DNA from: Variovorax boronicumulans
Lineage (GTDB): Bacteria > Pseudomonadota > Gammaproteobacteria > Burkholderiales > Burkholderiaceae_C
Reading direction: 5' to 3'
DNA: 64,000 bases
NCBI RefSeq assembly: GCF_029892485.1
Contig: NZ_JARXVG010000014.1
Span: 1 to 64,000 of the forward strand
Part shown: piece after piece, positions 19,097-27,901 of the stretch
Layout of the letters: the number at the start of each line of letters is the position of its first letter
Position numbering within the stretch: the stretch's first letter is position 1
The notes under the pieces: generated by a model
What the model was told of the DNA's origin: nothing
The model's input: the letters and a program-made list of their open reading frames with translations, nothing else
The model's database searches: none
Translations under genes and position numbers: made by a program

Positions 19097-19510
19097 TCAC
19101 AGCACCGCGAGCCCGGCGCGCACCAGCAGCCACTCGGCGCTGTCGTTCCACACGTCCATCTGCACGATGAGCCCGTGGCTCACCACGTAGCGGTCCACGT
19201 ACCGGTTGCCTTCGAAGGCCGTGCCGTCGGGCCAGGCGCCGTAGAGCGTGCCCAGGCTGTAGACCACGGTGGCCTCGGGCGTGCCGCCGGCCACCGTTTC
19301 GGTGCGCTCGATCTTCTTCTTGACCCAGGCGTAGCGCTTGGCGTTGAAGGCCGAGGTGTCGCCGGGGGCGTGCATCTCGCGGTTGCCGGTGAAGCGGATG
19401 CGGATGTCGGGCGCGGTGAAACGCGAGGCCGATTGCGGGTCGGGGATCATCACCAGCCGGAGGAATTCGTCGACCACTGCGGCGGGATCTGGCAGGACGG
19501 GTGTGTTCAT
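19097..19510 (-). CDS. NTF2-like / SnoaL-like small protein
   Basis: A 137-residue protein with NTF2-like pattern: an N-terminal helix (AAVVDEFLRLVMIPDP), then APDIRIRFTGNREMHAP, and a C-terminal sheet (EGNRYVDRYVVSHGLIVQMDVWNDSAEWLL). Members act as small isomerases, hydratases or dimerising ligand pockets. It is upstream of and probably co-transcribed with the deacetylase-like gene (10-bp gap), so it may act on the same compound. The start at 19510 is the only ATG that gives a complete domain. Specific function is unknown. Confidence 0.72.
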   Translation of the reverse strand: MNTPVLPDPAAVVDEFLRLVMIPDPQSASRFTAPDIRIRFTGNREMHAPGDTSAFNAKRYAWVKKKIERTETVAGGTPEATVVYSLGTLYGAWPDGTAFEGNRYVDRYVVSHGLIVQMDVWNDSAEWLLVRAGLAVL

Positions 19511-19585
19511 GGGGTCTCCATCGTGGGGGCCAAGGCGATGCATGGCGAAAAAGCGAACCCCGAACCGCCGCAATTCCTGTGCCTT

Positions 19586-19696
19586 ATGGAGAAAATGGCA
19601 AAGGCCTCCATCGGCAAGGGCATCGGCGCTTGCGGCAACATCGCGCCAGAAACCAACGCGGCCGCCGCACCCGGCGCCGGAAAGAACGTCTCGTGA
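19586..19696 (+). CDS. Possible 36-residue upstream ORF coupled to gshB
   Basis: An ORF starting ATG at 19586 (second in-frame ATG at 19595) encodes MEKMAKASIGKGIGACGNIA and ends in an Ala/Pro-rich tail. Its TGA overlaps the GTG start of gshB as GTGA, the pattern used for translational coupling. The ribosome site is poor. It could be a leader peptide or simple chance; no homologue is known to me. It contains one Cys codon. Confidence 0.22.
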   Translation: MEKMAKASIGKGIGACGNIAPETNAAAAPGAGKNVS

Positions 19697-20646
19697 AAAA
19701 CATCCTCTTCGTCGCCGACCCGCTCGATCACTTCAAGATCTACAAGGACACCACCTTCTCGATGATGCGCGAGGCCCAGCGCCGCGGCCACCGCATCGCG
19801 GCCTGCCTGCCGCAGGACATCCAGTGGAAGTCGGGGGGGCTGGTCACGGCGACGGTGCAGCAGATCACGCTGACTGGCGATCCGAAGGACTGGTACACCG
19901 TCGACATCACCGAGTCGAAGGCGCTGAAGGACTTCGACGCGGTGCTGATGCGCAAGGACCCGCCTTTCGACGCCGAATACATCTATTCGACGCACCTCCT
20001 GCAGCAGGCCGAGCGCGAGGGCGCGCAGGTGGTCAACTCGCCGCGCGCGCTGCGCGACCACCCCGAAAAGCTCGCGATCATGGAGTTTCCGCAGTTCGTC
20101 ACGCCCACGCTGGTCACGCGCAGTGCGCAGGCGGTGCGCGACTTCCATGCGGAGCACGGCGACATCATCCTCAAGCCGCTCGACGGCATGGGCGGCATGG
20201 GCATCTTCCGGGTGAAACAGGACGCGCTGAACCTGGGCTCCATCGTCGAGACGCTCAACAAGGACGGCGCCGAGACGATCATGGTGCAGCGCTTCGTGCC
20301 CGAGGTGGTGCAGGGCGACAAGCGCATCCTGATCATCGCGGGCGAGCCGGCGCCGTTCGTGCTGGCGCGTATTCCGCAGGGCACCGAGGTGCGTGGCAAC
20401 CTGGCGGCGGGCGGCAAGGGCGTGGCCCAGCCGCTGACCGCGCGCAACCGCGAGATCGCCGAGGCGATCGGCAAGGTGCTCGCGCCGCGCGGGCTGCTCT
20501 TGATCGGGCTCGACGTGATCGGCGATTCGGTCACCGAGATCAACGTGACCAGCCCGACCTGCTTTCAGGAAATCACGGAGCAGACCGGCTTCGACGTGCC
20601 GGCCATGTTCATCGACGCGCTGGAGAAAACGCTGCGTCCTGCCTGA
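19693..20646 (+). CDS. gshB: Glutathione synthetase
   Basis: It adds glycine to gamma-glutamylcysteine to make glutathione. The 317-residue ATP-grasp enzyme has the expected parts: an N-terminal GshB domain (ILFVADPLDHFKIYKDTTF), LMRKDPPFDAEYIYSTH, the ATP-grasp glycine loop KPLDGMGGMGIFRV, and the C-terminal DVIGDSVTEINVTSPTCFQE. The start is GTG at 19693 after GGAAAG; the N-terminus then matches family members. Its 3' end overlaps the convergent PepSY gene by 38 bp. It forms a pathway pair with gshA upstream. Confidence 0.97.
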   Translation: MKNILFVADPLDHFKIYKDTTFSMMREAQRRGHRIAACLPQDIQWKSGGLVTATVQQITLTGDPKDWYTVDITESKALKDFDAVLMRKDPPFDAEYIYSTHLLQQAEREGAQVVNSPRALRDHPEKLAIMEFPQFVTPTLVTRSAQAVRDFHAEHGDIILKPLDGMGGMGIFRVKQDALNLGSIVETLNKDGAETIMVQRFVPEVVQGDKRILIIAGEPAPFVLARIPQGTEVRGNLAAGGKGVAQPLTARNREIAEAIGKVLAPRGLLLIGLDVIGDSVTEINVTSPTCFQEITEQTGFDVPAMFIDALEKTLRPA

Positions 20647-21910
20647 GCACAGGCGCCGACGCGCGGCTTTCGCGCTCGCGCCGGGCCTGCAGCCGCCGTG
20701 AGCGCAGCTTGCGCGCCCAGATGACGATGCCGGTGATCGACAGCATCGCCACCACCAGCCCCAGCGCCGACATCATGATGCGGCCCGGCATGCCCAGGAT
20801 GCGCCCGCCGTGCAGCGGCAATTGCAGCTGCGCGAACACGTCGGCTGCCGTGCCGTGCCACGGCCGGTTGCTGCCGATGATGTGGCCGTCGCGCCCGTCC
20901 AGATAGAGGTTCGACAGGCCCATGCCGTCGCTGTCGTCGTGCGTGGCGTGGTCGAAGAAAGAGATGTTGTAGAAGCCGCCGCGCGCGTTGTAGAACGCGC
21001 CGCCCAGCGGGGTCGTCCAGCCGCGGCGCCGGGCTTCGGCCTCGGCCTCGGCCACGATCTCCCGGAAGCCGATGGTGGGCTCGATGCGCGTGCCCAGCGG
21101 TGCGAGCGGCACCAGCGCCGAGGGCCCCGGCGTGGTCCTGGAGACCAGAGAGAGCATCGGGTGGAACACCTCCTTGTAGAGGTTCAGCGAGAACGAGGTG
21201 AAGGCCACGACGATGATCAGCCCCCAGATCCACAGCCCGCCCGCGCGGTGCAGATCGAAGTTGAGCTTGTAGCCGCCGGCCGCCCAGCGCACGGTCCACG
21301 CCGGCTTCCAGCGCTGCCACCAGGCGGTTGCCGGCCGGTGCGCCGGATGCACGGCCCGGCGCAGGCGACGGGGCATCGTGAGGTAGAGCGCAACGAAGCT
21401 GTCGAGCAGCCACACCAGCGCCACCGTCCCCATGATCCACCAGCCGATGCGGTCGGTGCCCCACATCGCCGGCACGTGCAGCATGTAGTGCAGCTTGCGC
21501 AGGAACGGCATCAGCGTCTCGGGCTTGAGCGAGACGGCCGACGAGTCGCGGCGGCCGCGCACTTCGGCCGTGACCGGATCGACGAACACCTGGTTGTAGC
21601 CTAGCTTGAAGGGCTTGCCCGTGGCCGGGTCGGTGCGCGGCTGCACGAAGTAGCCGGCCGCGTGGCCTTCCTCGAAGCCCAGCGGCATGTACGCGACCCG
21701 TGCGCGCGGGTCGTGCGCCTCGACCGCTGCGGCCAGATCGAACGGGTCCTTGAAGGGGCCGCGGCTTGGCGTGTCGTAGAGCTTGCGGTTGAGCCAGCCG
21801 TCGATCTCGTGGTCCCACGAGATGACGGCACCGGTCAGGCCCGAGACGATGAGGAAGAGGGCGACCGCCAGGCCCGCCCAGCGGTGGATGGCGGTCGCGA
21901 AGGCGCGCAT
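20609..21910 (-). CDS. PepSY-associated membrane protein, iron-uptake linked
   Basis: A 433-residue inner-membrane protein with an N-terminal membrane anchor (WAGLAVALFLIVSGLTGAVI), a periplasmic PepSY-like region, and further membrane segments including LDSFVALYL, LWIWGLIIVVAFTSF and MMSALGLVVAMLSITGIVIW. Relatives sit beside TonB receptors and are thought to help reduce or release siderophore-bound iron; that role is from family knowledge. The ATG at 21910 overlaps the stop of the TonB receptor gene (TGATG), so the two are coupled. The 3' end overlaps gshB on the other strand. Confidence 0.88.
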   Translation of the reverse strand: MRAFATAIHRWAGLAVALFLIVSGLTGAVISWDHEIDGWLNRKLYDTPSRGPFKDPFDLAAAVEAHDPRARVAYMPLGFEEGHAAGYFVQPRTDPATGKPFKLGYNQVFVDPVTAEVRGRRDSSAVSLKPETLMPFLRKLHYMLHVPAMWGTDRIGWWIMGTVALVWLLDSFVALYLTMPRRLRRAVHPAHRPATAWWQRWKPAWTVRWAAGGYKLNFDLHRAGGLWIWGLIIVVAFTSFSLNLYKEVFHPMLSLVSRTTPGPSALVPLAPLGTRIEPTIGFREIVAEAEAEARRRGWTTPLGGAFYNARGGFYNISFFDHATHDDSDGMGLSNLYLDGRDGHIIGSNRPWHGTAADVFAQLQLPLHGGRILGMPGRIMMSALGLVVAMLSITGIVIWARKLRSRRLQARRERESRASAPVLRQDAAFSPARR

Positions 21911-24111
21911 CAGAAGTCGATGGTGCCGCTCACTGCGAAGGTGCGCGGTGCGCCCAGCGTCAGGTAGTTGGAACCCTGCGTGCCACCCACCGAGGCCCAG
22001 TACGACTTGTTGAACAGGTTGTCGATGCGCGCGCGCAGCGTGAGCGCGCGGCCGTTGCCCAGGTCCACGAGGTAGCGCGCGCCGATGTCGAAGCGCGTCC
22101 AGCCCGGGATCTGCTGCGTGTTGGCAGCGTTGGCGTACTGCTTGGAGGTGTACAGCAGGCGCGCATTCAGCGACAGGTTGCGCACGCCCGGCACATCCCA
22201 CTCGGCACCGAGGTTGGCCTGCTGCTTGGCCACGCCGATGGCGGCCAGGCCGTCGGTGGCGCCGCCTTGCGTGTTCTTCTGCTTGGCGTCCAGCAGCGTC
22301 AGGCCGCTGAGCAGGCGCAGGCCCTTGGCCGGCTGGCCGAACACCGAGAACTCCAGGCCCTGGTTGCGCTGCTTGCCGTAGAGGCCGTAGCTCTGGCCCG
22401 AGTACTGGTAGACCGGCTGGTCGGTGGTGAAGAACGCGGCGCTCGCGCCCAGCGTGCCGCCGTCGTACTTGATGCCGATTTCCTTCTGCTTGGCCTGGTA
22501 AGGAGCGAATACCTCGCCTGCGTTGGTGACCGGGCGGTTGTTTACCGTGCCGGGCGCCACGTTGCCCTTGACGAGGGCTTCGATGTAGTTGGCATAGGCC
22601 GACACGGTCGGCGTGATCTTGAACACGACGCCGGCCACGGGCGTGGTCTTGCTCTTGTCGTAGGTGCTCGACTGCTTGAGCGTGGTGTAGGCGAAGCTGG
22701 TCTGCTCGATGGTCTGGCGGCGTGCGCCTAGCGTGACCAGCAGGCGGTCGTCCATGAAGGACATGGTGTCGGCAATGGCGATGCTCGAGGTGTCGATCTT
22801 GTCGGTCAGGCGCGGGTCTTCCAGCGTGTTGCCGGTGAAGCTGTTGGCGACCGGATAGGGCGAGAAGAAGGGCGCGTAGATGTTGTTGAGAACGGCGCCG
22901 CGCGAGATCGTGTAGGCGTTGTCGCGGTCGTTGCTGTACGTGGCGGCCGAGGCCACCACGGTGTGCTTCACCGGGCCGGTGACGAAGTTGCCGCGCACGC
23001 CGATCTCGGCGGTGCCGATGCGGTCCCTGCGCGTGTTGCTGAAGCGCGTGTTGCTGGTGTTGCCGAACGAATTGACCAGCGTCGGGTTCGACAGCACGTT
23101 GTCTTCGTCGCTGCGGCGCACGCCGCCGGCGGCCCAGGCCGTGATGTTGTCGGTGATGTCGACCTCGCCGCGGAATGTGGCGAACTTGTCCTTTTCCTTC
23201 GAGTAGGTCCAGGGCTGGGCGAAGTTGCTCCTGGCGTCGGGCGCGCGCGGGATCGGCAGCGTCGACGAGGGCGTGAGGCTCGGGCGCCCGTCCTTCAGGT
23301 CATAGTCCTGGTAGCCGAAGTCGGCCGACAGGCGCACGTTGCGGCTGTGCCAATCGAGGCCCACGCCGAAGGCGCTCAGTTGCTGGCTTTCCTTGAACAC
23401 GCCCGTGCCGCCCTCGCGGCGCACGGCGTTCACGCGAACGCCCAGGCTGTCGTCGGGACCGAAGCGGCGTGCCAGGTCGAGGTTCACGAAGCCCTGGCCG
23501 CCGCTCTGCACGCCGAAGCCGACGCGGGTGAGCGGCTCGTTGGGCGCGCGCTTGGGCAGCAGGTTGATCGCGCCGCCGATGCCGCTGCCACCGGGCGCGG
23601 CACCGTTCAGGAAGCTGTTGGCGCCGCGGAACACTTCCACGCGCTCGAAGAATTCGGAGGCGATGTACTGGCGCGGCAGCATGCCGTAGAGGCCGTTGTA
23701 GGCCACGTCGTCCGAGTACACGGGGAAGCCGCGCACCACGTAGAGCTCCTGGAAGTTGCCGAAGCCGCGCGCCTGGCGGACCGAGGGATCGTTGAGCAGC
23801 ACATCGGCGACGCTCTTGGCCTGCTGGTCCTGGATCAGTTCGTTGGTGTAGTTGGTGCTCGAAAACGGCGTGCTCATCATGTCCTGGTTGCCCAGGATGC
23901 CCACCCGCCCACCGCGCGCCACTTGGCCGCCGGCGTAGGGCTTGGTCAGGCCTTCGGCCGACGCGTCGGCACTGGCTTCGACGTTGACGGTGGCCAGGGT
24001 GCCGCTGGATGCCGGTTCGGCGCCGGAGGTCTGGGCCATCGCCGTCAGGGCGTTGAGGGCAAGCAGCGAGGCGACCGCGGTCGGACGCAGATGGAAGAAA
24101 CGAGCGGGCAT
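21910..24111 (-). CDS. TonB-dependent siderophore receptor
   Basis: A 733-residue outer-membrane receptor for ferric siderophore uptake. A signal peptide (to about residue 27) is followed by the plug domain, with SVADVLLNDPSVRQARG, ELYVVRGFPV and RVEVFRGANSFLNG, and then a 22-strand barrel ending in the aromatic residue Phe (FAVSGTIDF). There is no N-terminal signalling domain, so it is not of the FecA/FpvA regulatory type. The start at 24111 (MPARFFHLRPTAVAS) is preferred because it places the signal peptide at the N-terminus. A Fur-box-like site lies just upstream. Which siderophore is bound cannot be told. Confidence 0.95.
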   Translation of the reverse strand: MPARFFHLRPTAVASLLALNALTAMAQTSGAEPASSGTLATVNVEASADASAEGLTKPYAGGQVARGGRVGILGNQDMMSTPFSSTNYTNELIQDQQAKSVADVLLNDPSVRQARGFGNFQELYVVRGFPVYSDDVAYNGLYGMLPRQYIASEFFERVEVFRGANSFLNGAAPGGSGIGGAINLLPKRAPNEPLTRVGFGVQSGGQGFVNLDLARRFGPDDSLGVRVNAVRREGGTGVFKESQQLSAFGVGLDWHSRNVRLSADFGYQDYDLKDGRPSLTPSSTLPIPRAPDARSNFAQPWTYSKEKDKFATFRGEVDITDNITAWAAGGVRRSDEDNVLSNPTLVNSFGNTSNTRFSNTRRDRIGTAEIGVRGNFVTGPVKHTVVASAATYSNDRDNAYTISRGAVLNNIYAPFFSPYPVANSFTGNTLEDPRLTDKIDTSSIAIADTMSFMDDRLLVTLGARRQTIEQTSFAYTTLKQSSTYDKSKTTPVAGVVFKITPTVSAYANYIEALVKGNVAPGTVNNRPVTNAGEVFAPYQAKQKEIGIKYDGGTLGASAAFFTTDQPVYQYSGQSYGLYGKQRNQGLEFSVFGQPAKGLRLLSGLTLLDAKQKNTQGGATDGLAAIGVAKQQANLGAEWDVPGVRNLSLNARLLYTSKQYANAANTQQIPGWTRFDIGARYLVDLGNGRALTLRARIDNLFNKSYWASVGGTQGSNYLTLGAPRTFAVSGTIDF

Positions 24112-24131
24112 GGAACGGTCTGATAGGGTGC

Positions 24132-24154
24132 AAATGAGAACGGTTATTATTCTC
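24132..24154 (-). promoter_or_regulatory. Fur-box-like operator
   Basis: Read on the minus strand, the site runs GAGAATAATAACCGTTCTCA, close to the Fur consensus GATAATGATAATCATTATC with its A/T-rich core and inverted ends. It lies 21-43 bp upstream of the TonB receptor start, where Fur binding would block the promoter. Iron-responsive repression of receptor and PepSY gene is inferred. Confidence 0.6.
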
Positions 24155-24226
24155 TCGCACACCCGATCCATCGATACTTTTTTGCATTGTTGCAAAAAAG
24201 TGTCAACCAAAAGGTTTCGTCAAACC

Positions 24227-24994
24227 TCAGGTGACTGACCGCTGCCCGTCCACGAACACATGCAATTCGCCCGGCGCAAATTGCGTCCACGTCTCGTTGG
24301 TCGTGAGCGGCGTGGTCACCACCACGGCCACGCGGTCGGTCGGCGTGGTGTGCTGGGCGAAATCGATTTCCAGGTCTTCATCGGACAGCTGAGCGGTCAC
24401 GAACGGATGCCGCCGCTCCACGTACCAGAGGTTCGTCGATGCATGCGCCCACAGCGCCTGCCCGTTGGACAGCATGAAGTTGAAGGTGCCGTGGCTCGCG
24501 AGTTGCGGCGCCAGTTCGCGCAGCGTGAGCGTCAGCTCCTCGATGCTGGGCACGCCCGCGTGCGACTTCGCCAGTTCCTGCATCAGCCAGCAGAAGGCGT
24601 GTTCGCTGTCGGTGTTGCCCACGGGATGGAAGTTGCCATGCAGGCGCGGACGAAAGTCCTTCAGGTCGCCGTTGTGCGCGAACACCCAGTAGCGCCCCCA
24701 CAGTTCGCGCACGAAAGGATGGCAGTTCTGCAGATTGACCTCGCCCTGCGTCGCCTTGCGGATGTGCGCGATGACGTTGCGGCTCTGTATGGGGTAGCGC
24801 CGGATCAGTTCCGCCACCGGCGATTCGCAGGCCGGCTGGTGATCGACGAAATGGCGCAGCCCGCGGTCTTCGAAGAACGCGATGCCCCAGCCGTCGGCGT
24901 GGTGGTCGGTGCGGCCGCCACGCTGCGCGAACCCCGTGAAGCTGAAGGTCACGTCGGTCGGCGTGTTGCAGTTCATCCCTAGCAATTGACACAT
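24227..24994 (-). CDS. Class II glutamine amidotransferase (YafJ-like)
   Basis: A 255-residue Ntn-type amidotransferase. After Met removal the catalytic Cys2 is exposed (MCQLLGMN). Family stretches include RGGRTDHHADGWGIAFF, VIAHIRKATQGEV, FAHNGDLKDF and GNTDSEHAFCWLM. It belongs to the YafJ/YerP-like free-standing class whose acceptor substrate is unknown. It is transcribed alone, minus strand. The start is fixed by the need for Cys at position 2. Confidence 0.93.
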   Translation of the reverse strand: MCQLLGMNCNTPTDVTFSFTGFAQRGGRTDHHADGWGIAFFEDRGLRHFVDHQPACESPVAELIRRYPIQSRNVIAHIRKATQGEVNLQNCHPFVRELWGRYWVFAHNGDLKDFRPRLHGNFHPVGNTDSEHAFCWLMQELAKSHAGVPSIEELTLTLRELAPQLASHGTFNFMLSNGQALWAHASTNLWYVERRHPFVTAQLSDEDLEIDFAQHTTPTDRVAVVVTTPLTTNETWTQFAPGELHVFVDGQRSVT

Positions 24995-25063
24995 GCAGGC
25001 GATTAGACCGCGATTCCCGCCGGCCTCGTCCGCGGTGTCATTTACCCGACCGCGAGGCTGCAG

Positions 25064-26206
25064 CTAGCGGATGAACTTGCCTTCCTTGGTCACGCGCACC
25101 ATCTCGATGAAGCGCGAGCCCGTGTTGCTCGCGCCGGTGAAGTCGATCTCCATGCCGCCGATGCGCAGCTTCATCGCCTTCATCGCAGCGTGCAGCCTGG
25201 CGCGCGTCAGGTCGCGGCCGGTGCGGCGCAGGCCCTCGATCATCACGAGCGCGTTCACATAACCCTCGTAGCTCAGGTAGCCCAGGTCAACCTTGGCGCG
25301 CTCGGCCAGCTGGCGGAATTCGCGCGCGGTGGCGTCGACCTCGCTCCACGGATACGGCACGATCTGCGAGATCGCCAGTCCGCTGGTCTTGTCGCCCACG
25401 AGCTTGGCGGTGACGTCGCCCGGCACGATCGACATGCCGTAGTACATCTGGCGCCCGCCCGCGGCCCAGGCCGCCTTCATCACCTCGCCGCCGATGCCGC
25501 CACCCAGGTACATGATCACGGCCTGCGCCTTGCTCTCGGCGAGCGCCTTGCCGGCCGCCTCGTTGGTCGTGCCGTCGCCCTTGACGGCCACCGCGGCTTC
25601 GGGCTTCAGCTTGAGCGTGTCCAGCGCAACCTCGACCAGCTTGGCGACTTCCGCGCCGCCGGGGTTGTCCAGATAGGCCACCGCGATCCGCGAAACGCCG
25701 ATGGTCGTCAGGTGCTGCACCAGCGCCTGGGCCTCGCGTGCGAAGGTGGCGCGCACGAAATAGCCGGCGGCGCCCATCTTCTCGCGGGCCGAATCGGACA
25801 CCGCATAGCCGCCCACCGTCGGCGCGCCGCTCTGGTTGACGATCTTGGCGCCCGCGGCGGTGGTGCCCGAGCCCACGCAACCGAAGAAGGCGAAGACGCG
25901 ATGCTCCGCGAGCAGTTTCTCGTAGTTGGCCGCGGCCTTCTCGGGCTTGAGCTCGTCGTCGAGCGAAACCACCCGGATTTTGCGGCCCGACAGCCCGCCC
26001 TGCGCGTTGACCGCATCGAAGGCCAACCCGGCTCCGGCCATCACCACCTTGACCGGCACGCCGAGCGGTCCGCTCAGGATGCCGGTGTGGCCGAGGACGA
26101 TCTCACCGTCGGTGACGCCGTTGTCGGCCGCCTGGGCCGAAAGGGAAAACTGGCCGAGTCCGGCCGCTGCCGCAGCCGAGGCGGCAATGAAATTTCTGCG
26201 ATGCAT
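25064..26206 (-). CDS. ABC transporter substrate-binding protein, branched-chain amino acid type
   Basis: A 380-residue secreted periplasmic binding protein of the Leu/Ile/Val-binding (LivK, peripla_BP_6) family. A signal with an Arg pair (MHRRNFIAASAAAAAGLGQ) precedes VTDGEIVLGHTGILSGPLGV. The middle has VFAFFGCVGSGTTAAGAKIVN, and the end IDFTGASNTGSRFIEMVRV. It resembles proteins often linked to aromatic or short acid uptake in Burkholderiales. No ABC permease or ATPase gene is adjacent, so it either works with distant parts or is a sensor-like protein. A palindrome lies 12 bp before its start codon. Confidence 0.9.
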   Translation of the reverse strand: MHRRNFIAASAAAAAGLGQFSLSAQAADNGVTDGEIVLGHTGILSGPLGVPVKVVMAGAGLAFDAVNAQGGLSGRKIRVVSLDDELKPEKAAANYEKLLAEHRVFAFFGCVGSGTTAAGAKIVNQSGAPTVGGYAVSDSAREKMGAAGYFVRATFAREAQALVQHLTTIGVSRIAVAYLDNPGGAEVAKLVEVALDTLKLKPEAAVAVKGDGTTNEAAGKALAESKAQAVIMYLGGGIGGEVMKAAWAAGGRQMYYGMSIVPGDVTAKLVGDKTSGLAISQIVPYPWSEVDATAREFRQLAERAKVDLGYLSYEGYVNALVMIEGLRRTGRDLTRARLHAAMKAMKLRIGGMEIDFTGASNTGSRFIEMVRVTKEGKFIR

Positions 26207-26217
26207 GGAACCGTTTC

Positions 26218-26239
26218 GTTATCAGATACAACTGATAAC
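26218..26239. promoter_or_regulatory. Palindrome before the binding-protein gene
   Basis: A perfect 8-bp inverted repeat, GTTATCAG (26218-26225) and CTGATAAC (26232-26239), separated by 6 nt. It lies between the MFS gene end (26277) and the start codon (26206), so it could be a repressor operator or a 5' mRNA hairpin close to the ribosome site of the binding-protein gene. No T-run follows. Confidence 0.5.
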
Positions 26240-26276
26240 AATTGAAAGCGAAACCGCCCCGCCGGTCCGCCGGGGT

Positions 26277-27770
26277 TTACCCCGTGTTGCGTGTTGGCCC
26301 TTCGCGCAGTTGCCATGCCGCAATGATGGCCAGCGCGCACAGCCCGGCCAGCATCGCGAACACCTCGTCGAAGGCGGCCAGCCGCGCCGGGCTGCTCACC
26401 GGATTGGCCAGCGAATCGCCATGCGCGGCAAGCCGCCACTCGAGCACGATGGCGCACAGGCTCACGCCGGCCGCACCGCCCAGCATGCGCACGAAGTTGA
26501 TGGCGCTCGCGCCCTGCGGAATCAGCGGCTTGGCCAGTGGCCGCATCGAGCCCAGGTTGAGCGAGGGCAGGATGAACCCCAGCCCGATGCGCCCGACGAT
26601 CGCGAATGCCACCAGCAGCCACAGCGCGCTGTCGAGCCTGAGCACCATCATCAGCGCGAACGAGGCCGCCAGCAGCGCAAGGCCGACGGTCACCAGCACC
26701 CAGGTCGGATGCCGGTCGGCCAGCCGGCCCACGCCCGCGATGGTCACGGCCAGCACGATGCCGGCCGGCAGAAGAATGGTGCCCACATGCGACGCCGACA
26801 GGCTCAGCCCCACCTGCATGTACACCGGCAGCAGGTAGGTCGAGCCGAACAGCGCCGTGCCGTAGATGAAGGCGACCACGCTGCCCATCGCGAACTGCCG
26901 GTACTGGAAAAGCGCGAGGTTCATCAACGGCGTGCCGCCCGAGGCCGCGAGCCGTCGCTGCCACCACACGAAGGCGACGAAAGACACCAGCGCACCGGCC
27001 AGCAGCAGCGCGGCCTGCAGCGGCGAATCGCCGCGCAGCTCGACCAGTCCATTCAGCAGGCACAGCGTGCCGACGGTGCCGAGCGCAAGGCCTCGCGCAT
27101 CGAGCCCGCCGCCGCGCACTGCGGCCACGCCGCCCGGTGCCGTCCTGGGCACGAACTTGTAGGCCAGCCAGATCGAGGCCAGGCAGAAGGGCACCACCAT
27201 GAAGAAGATCGAGCGCCAGCCGAACAGGTCGACCAGCACCCCGCCGATGCTCGGCCCGATGGCGGGCGCCAGCACCACGCCCATGCCGAAGATGCCGCTC
27301 GCGCGCCCCTGCTCGTGGGGCTCGAAGGCGCGCAGGATGATGATGGCCGGAATGGGCTGCACCACGCCGGCCGCGAGCCCTTCGGCCACGCGCGCGAACA
27401 GCACCAGCGAGAAGTTGTTGGCCAGCCCGCCCGCGACGCCGCCCACGAGCAGCAGCACCATCGTGCCCACATAGGTGCGGCGGTAGCCGTAGCGCGACAG
27501 CAGCCACGGCGTGGTGAGCATCGAGACCGTCATCGCCACCATGAAGCCCGAACTCACCCACTGCGCGCGCTCCTGCCCGAGCGAGAAGTGATGGCTCATG
27601 CCCGGGATCGCGACGTTGACGATGGTCGACGACATGATCGAGGCCATCGTCCCCACCATCACCGACAGCAGCAGATACCAGCGATAGCGCTCGCCGTAGC
27701 GTTCGCGCAGGATGCCCATGGAGGGCGGGGCCGGCGTGGCGGTGGCTTCGGGCGTGGGTGGGGATGTCAT
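26277..27770 (-). CDS. DHA2-family MFS multidrug efflux transporter
   Basis: A 497-residue inner-membrane proton-driven efflux protein with about 14 membrane segments. After the N-terminal tail come MASIMSSTIVNVAIPGMSHHF (helix 1), QWVSSGFMVAMTVSML, and the loop RYGYRRTYVGTM. These match the EmrB/QacA class. The start MTSPPTP at 27770 was chosen. There is no EmrA-like adaptor beside it, so it may act alone. It is divergent from the metallopeptidase gene; the 131-bp gap holds both promoters. Confidence 0.92.
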   Translation of the reverse strand: MTSPPTPEATATPAPPSMGILRERYGERYRWYLLLSVMVGTMASIMSSTIVNVAIPGMSHHFSLGQERAQWVSSGFMVAMTVSMLTTPWLLSRYGYRRTYVGTMVLLLVGGVAGGLANNFSLVLFARVAEGLAAGVVQPIPAIIILRAFEPHEQGRASGIFGMGVVLAPAIGPSIGGVLVDLFGWRSIFFMVVPFCLASIWLAYKFVPRTAPGGVAAVRGGGLDARGLALGTVGTLCLLNGLVELRGDSPLQAALLLAGALVSFVAFVWWQRRLAASGGTPLMNLALFQYRQFAMGSVVAFIYGTALFGSTYLLPVYMQVGLSLSASHVGTILLPAGIVLAVTIAGVGRLADRHPTWVLVTVGLALLAASFALMMVLRLDSALWLLVAFAIVGRIGLGFILPSLNLGSMRPLAKPLIPQGASAINFVRMLGGAAGVSLCAIVLEWRLAAHGDSLANPVSSPARLAAFDEVFAMLAGLCALAIIAAWQLREGPTRNTG

Positions 27771-27901
27771 GGAGCGGCGGAATGTCTCGGGGTCCGTCGT
27801 CCTACAAGCATATCGGTGTTTGCTTGGCGAACGGCGCGGGGGCACGCCCCACAATGCAGCGGCTGTCCCCTCCGCGTCAAGCCCAGCAAGAAGAGAACAA
27901 C

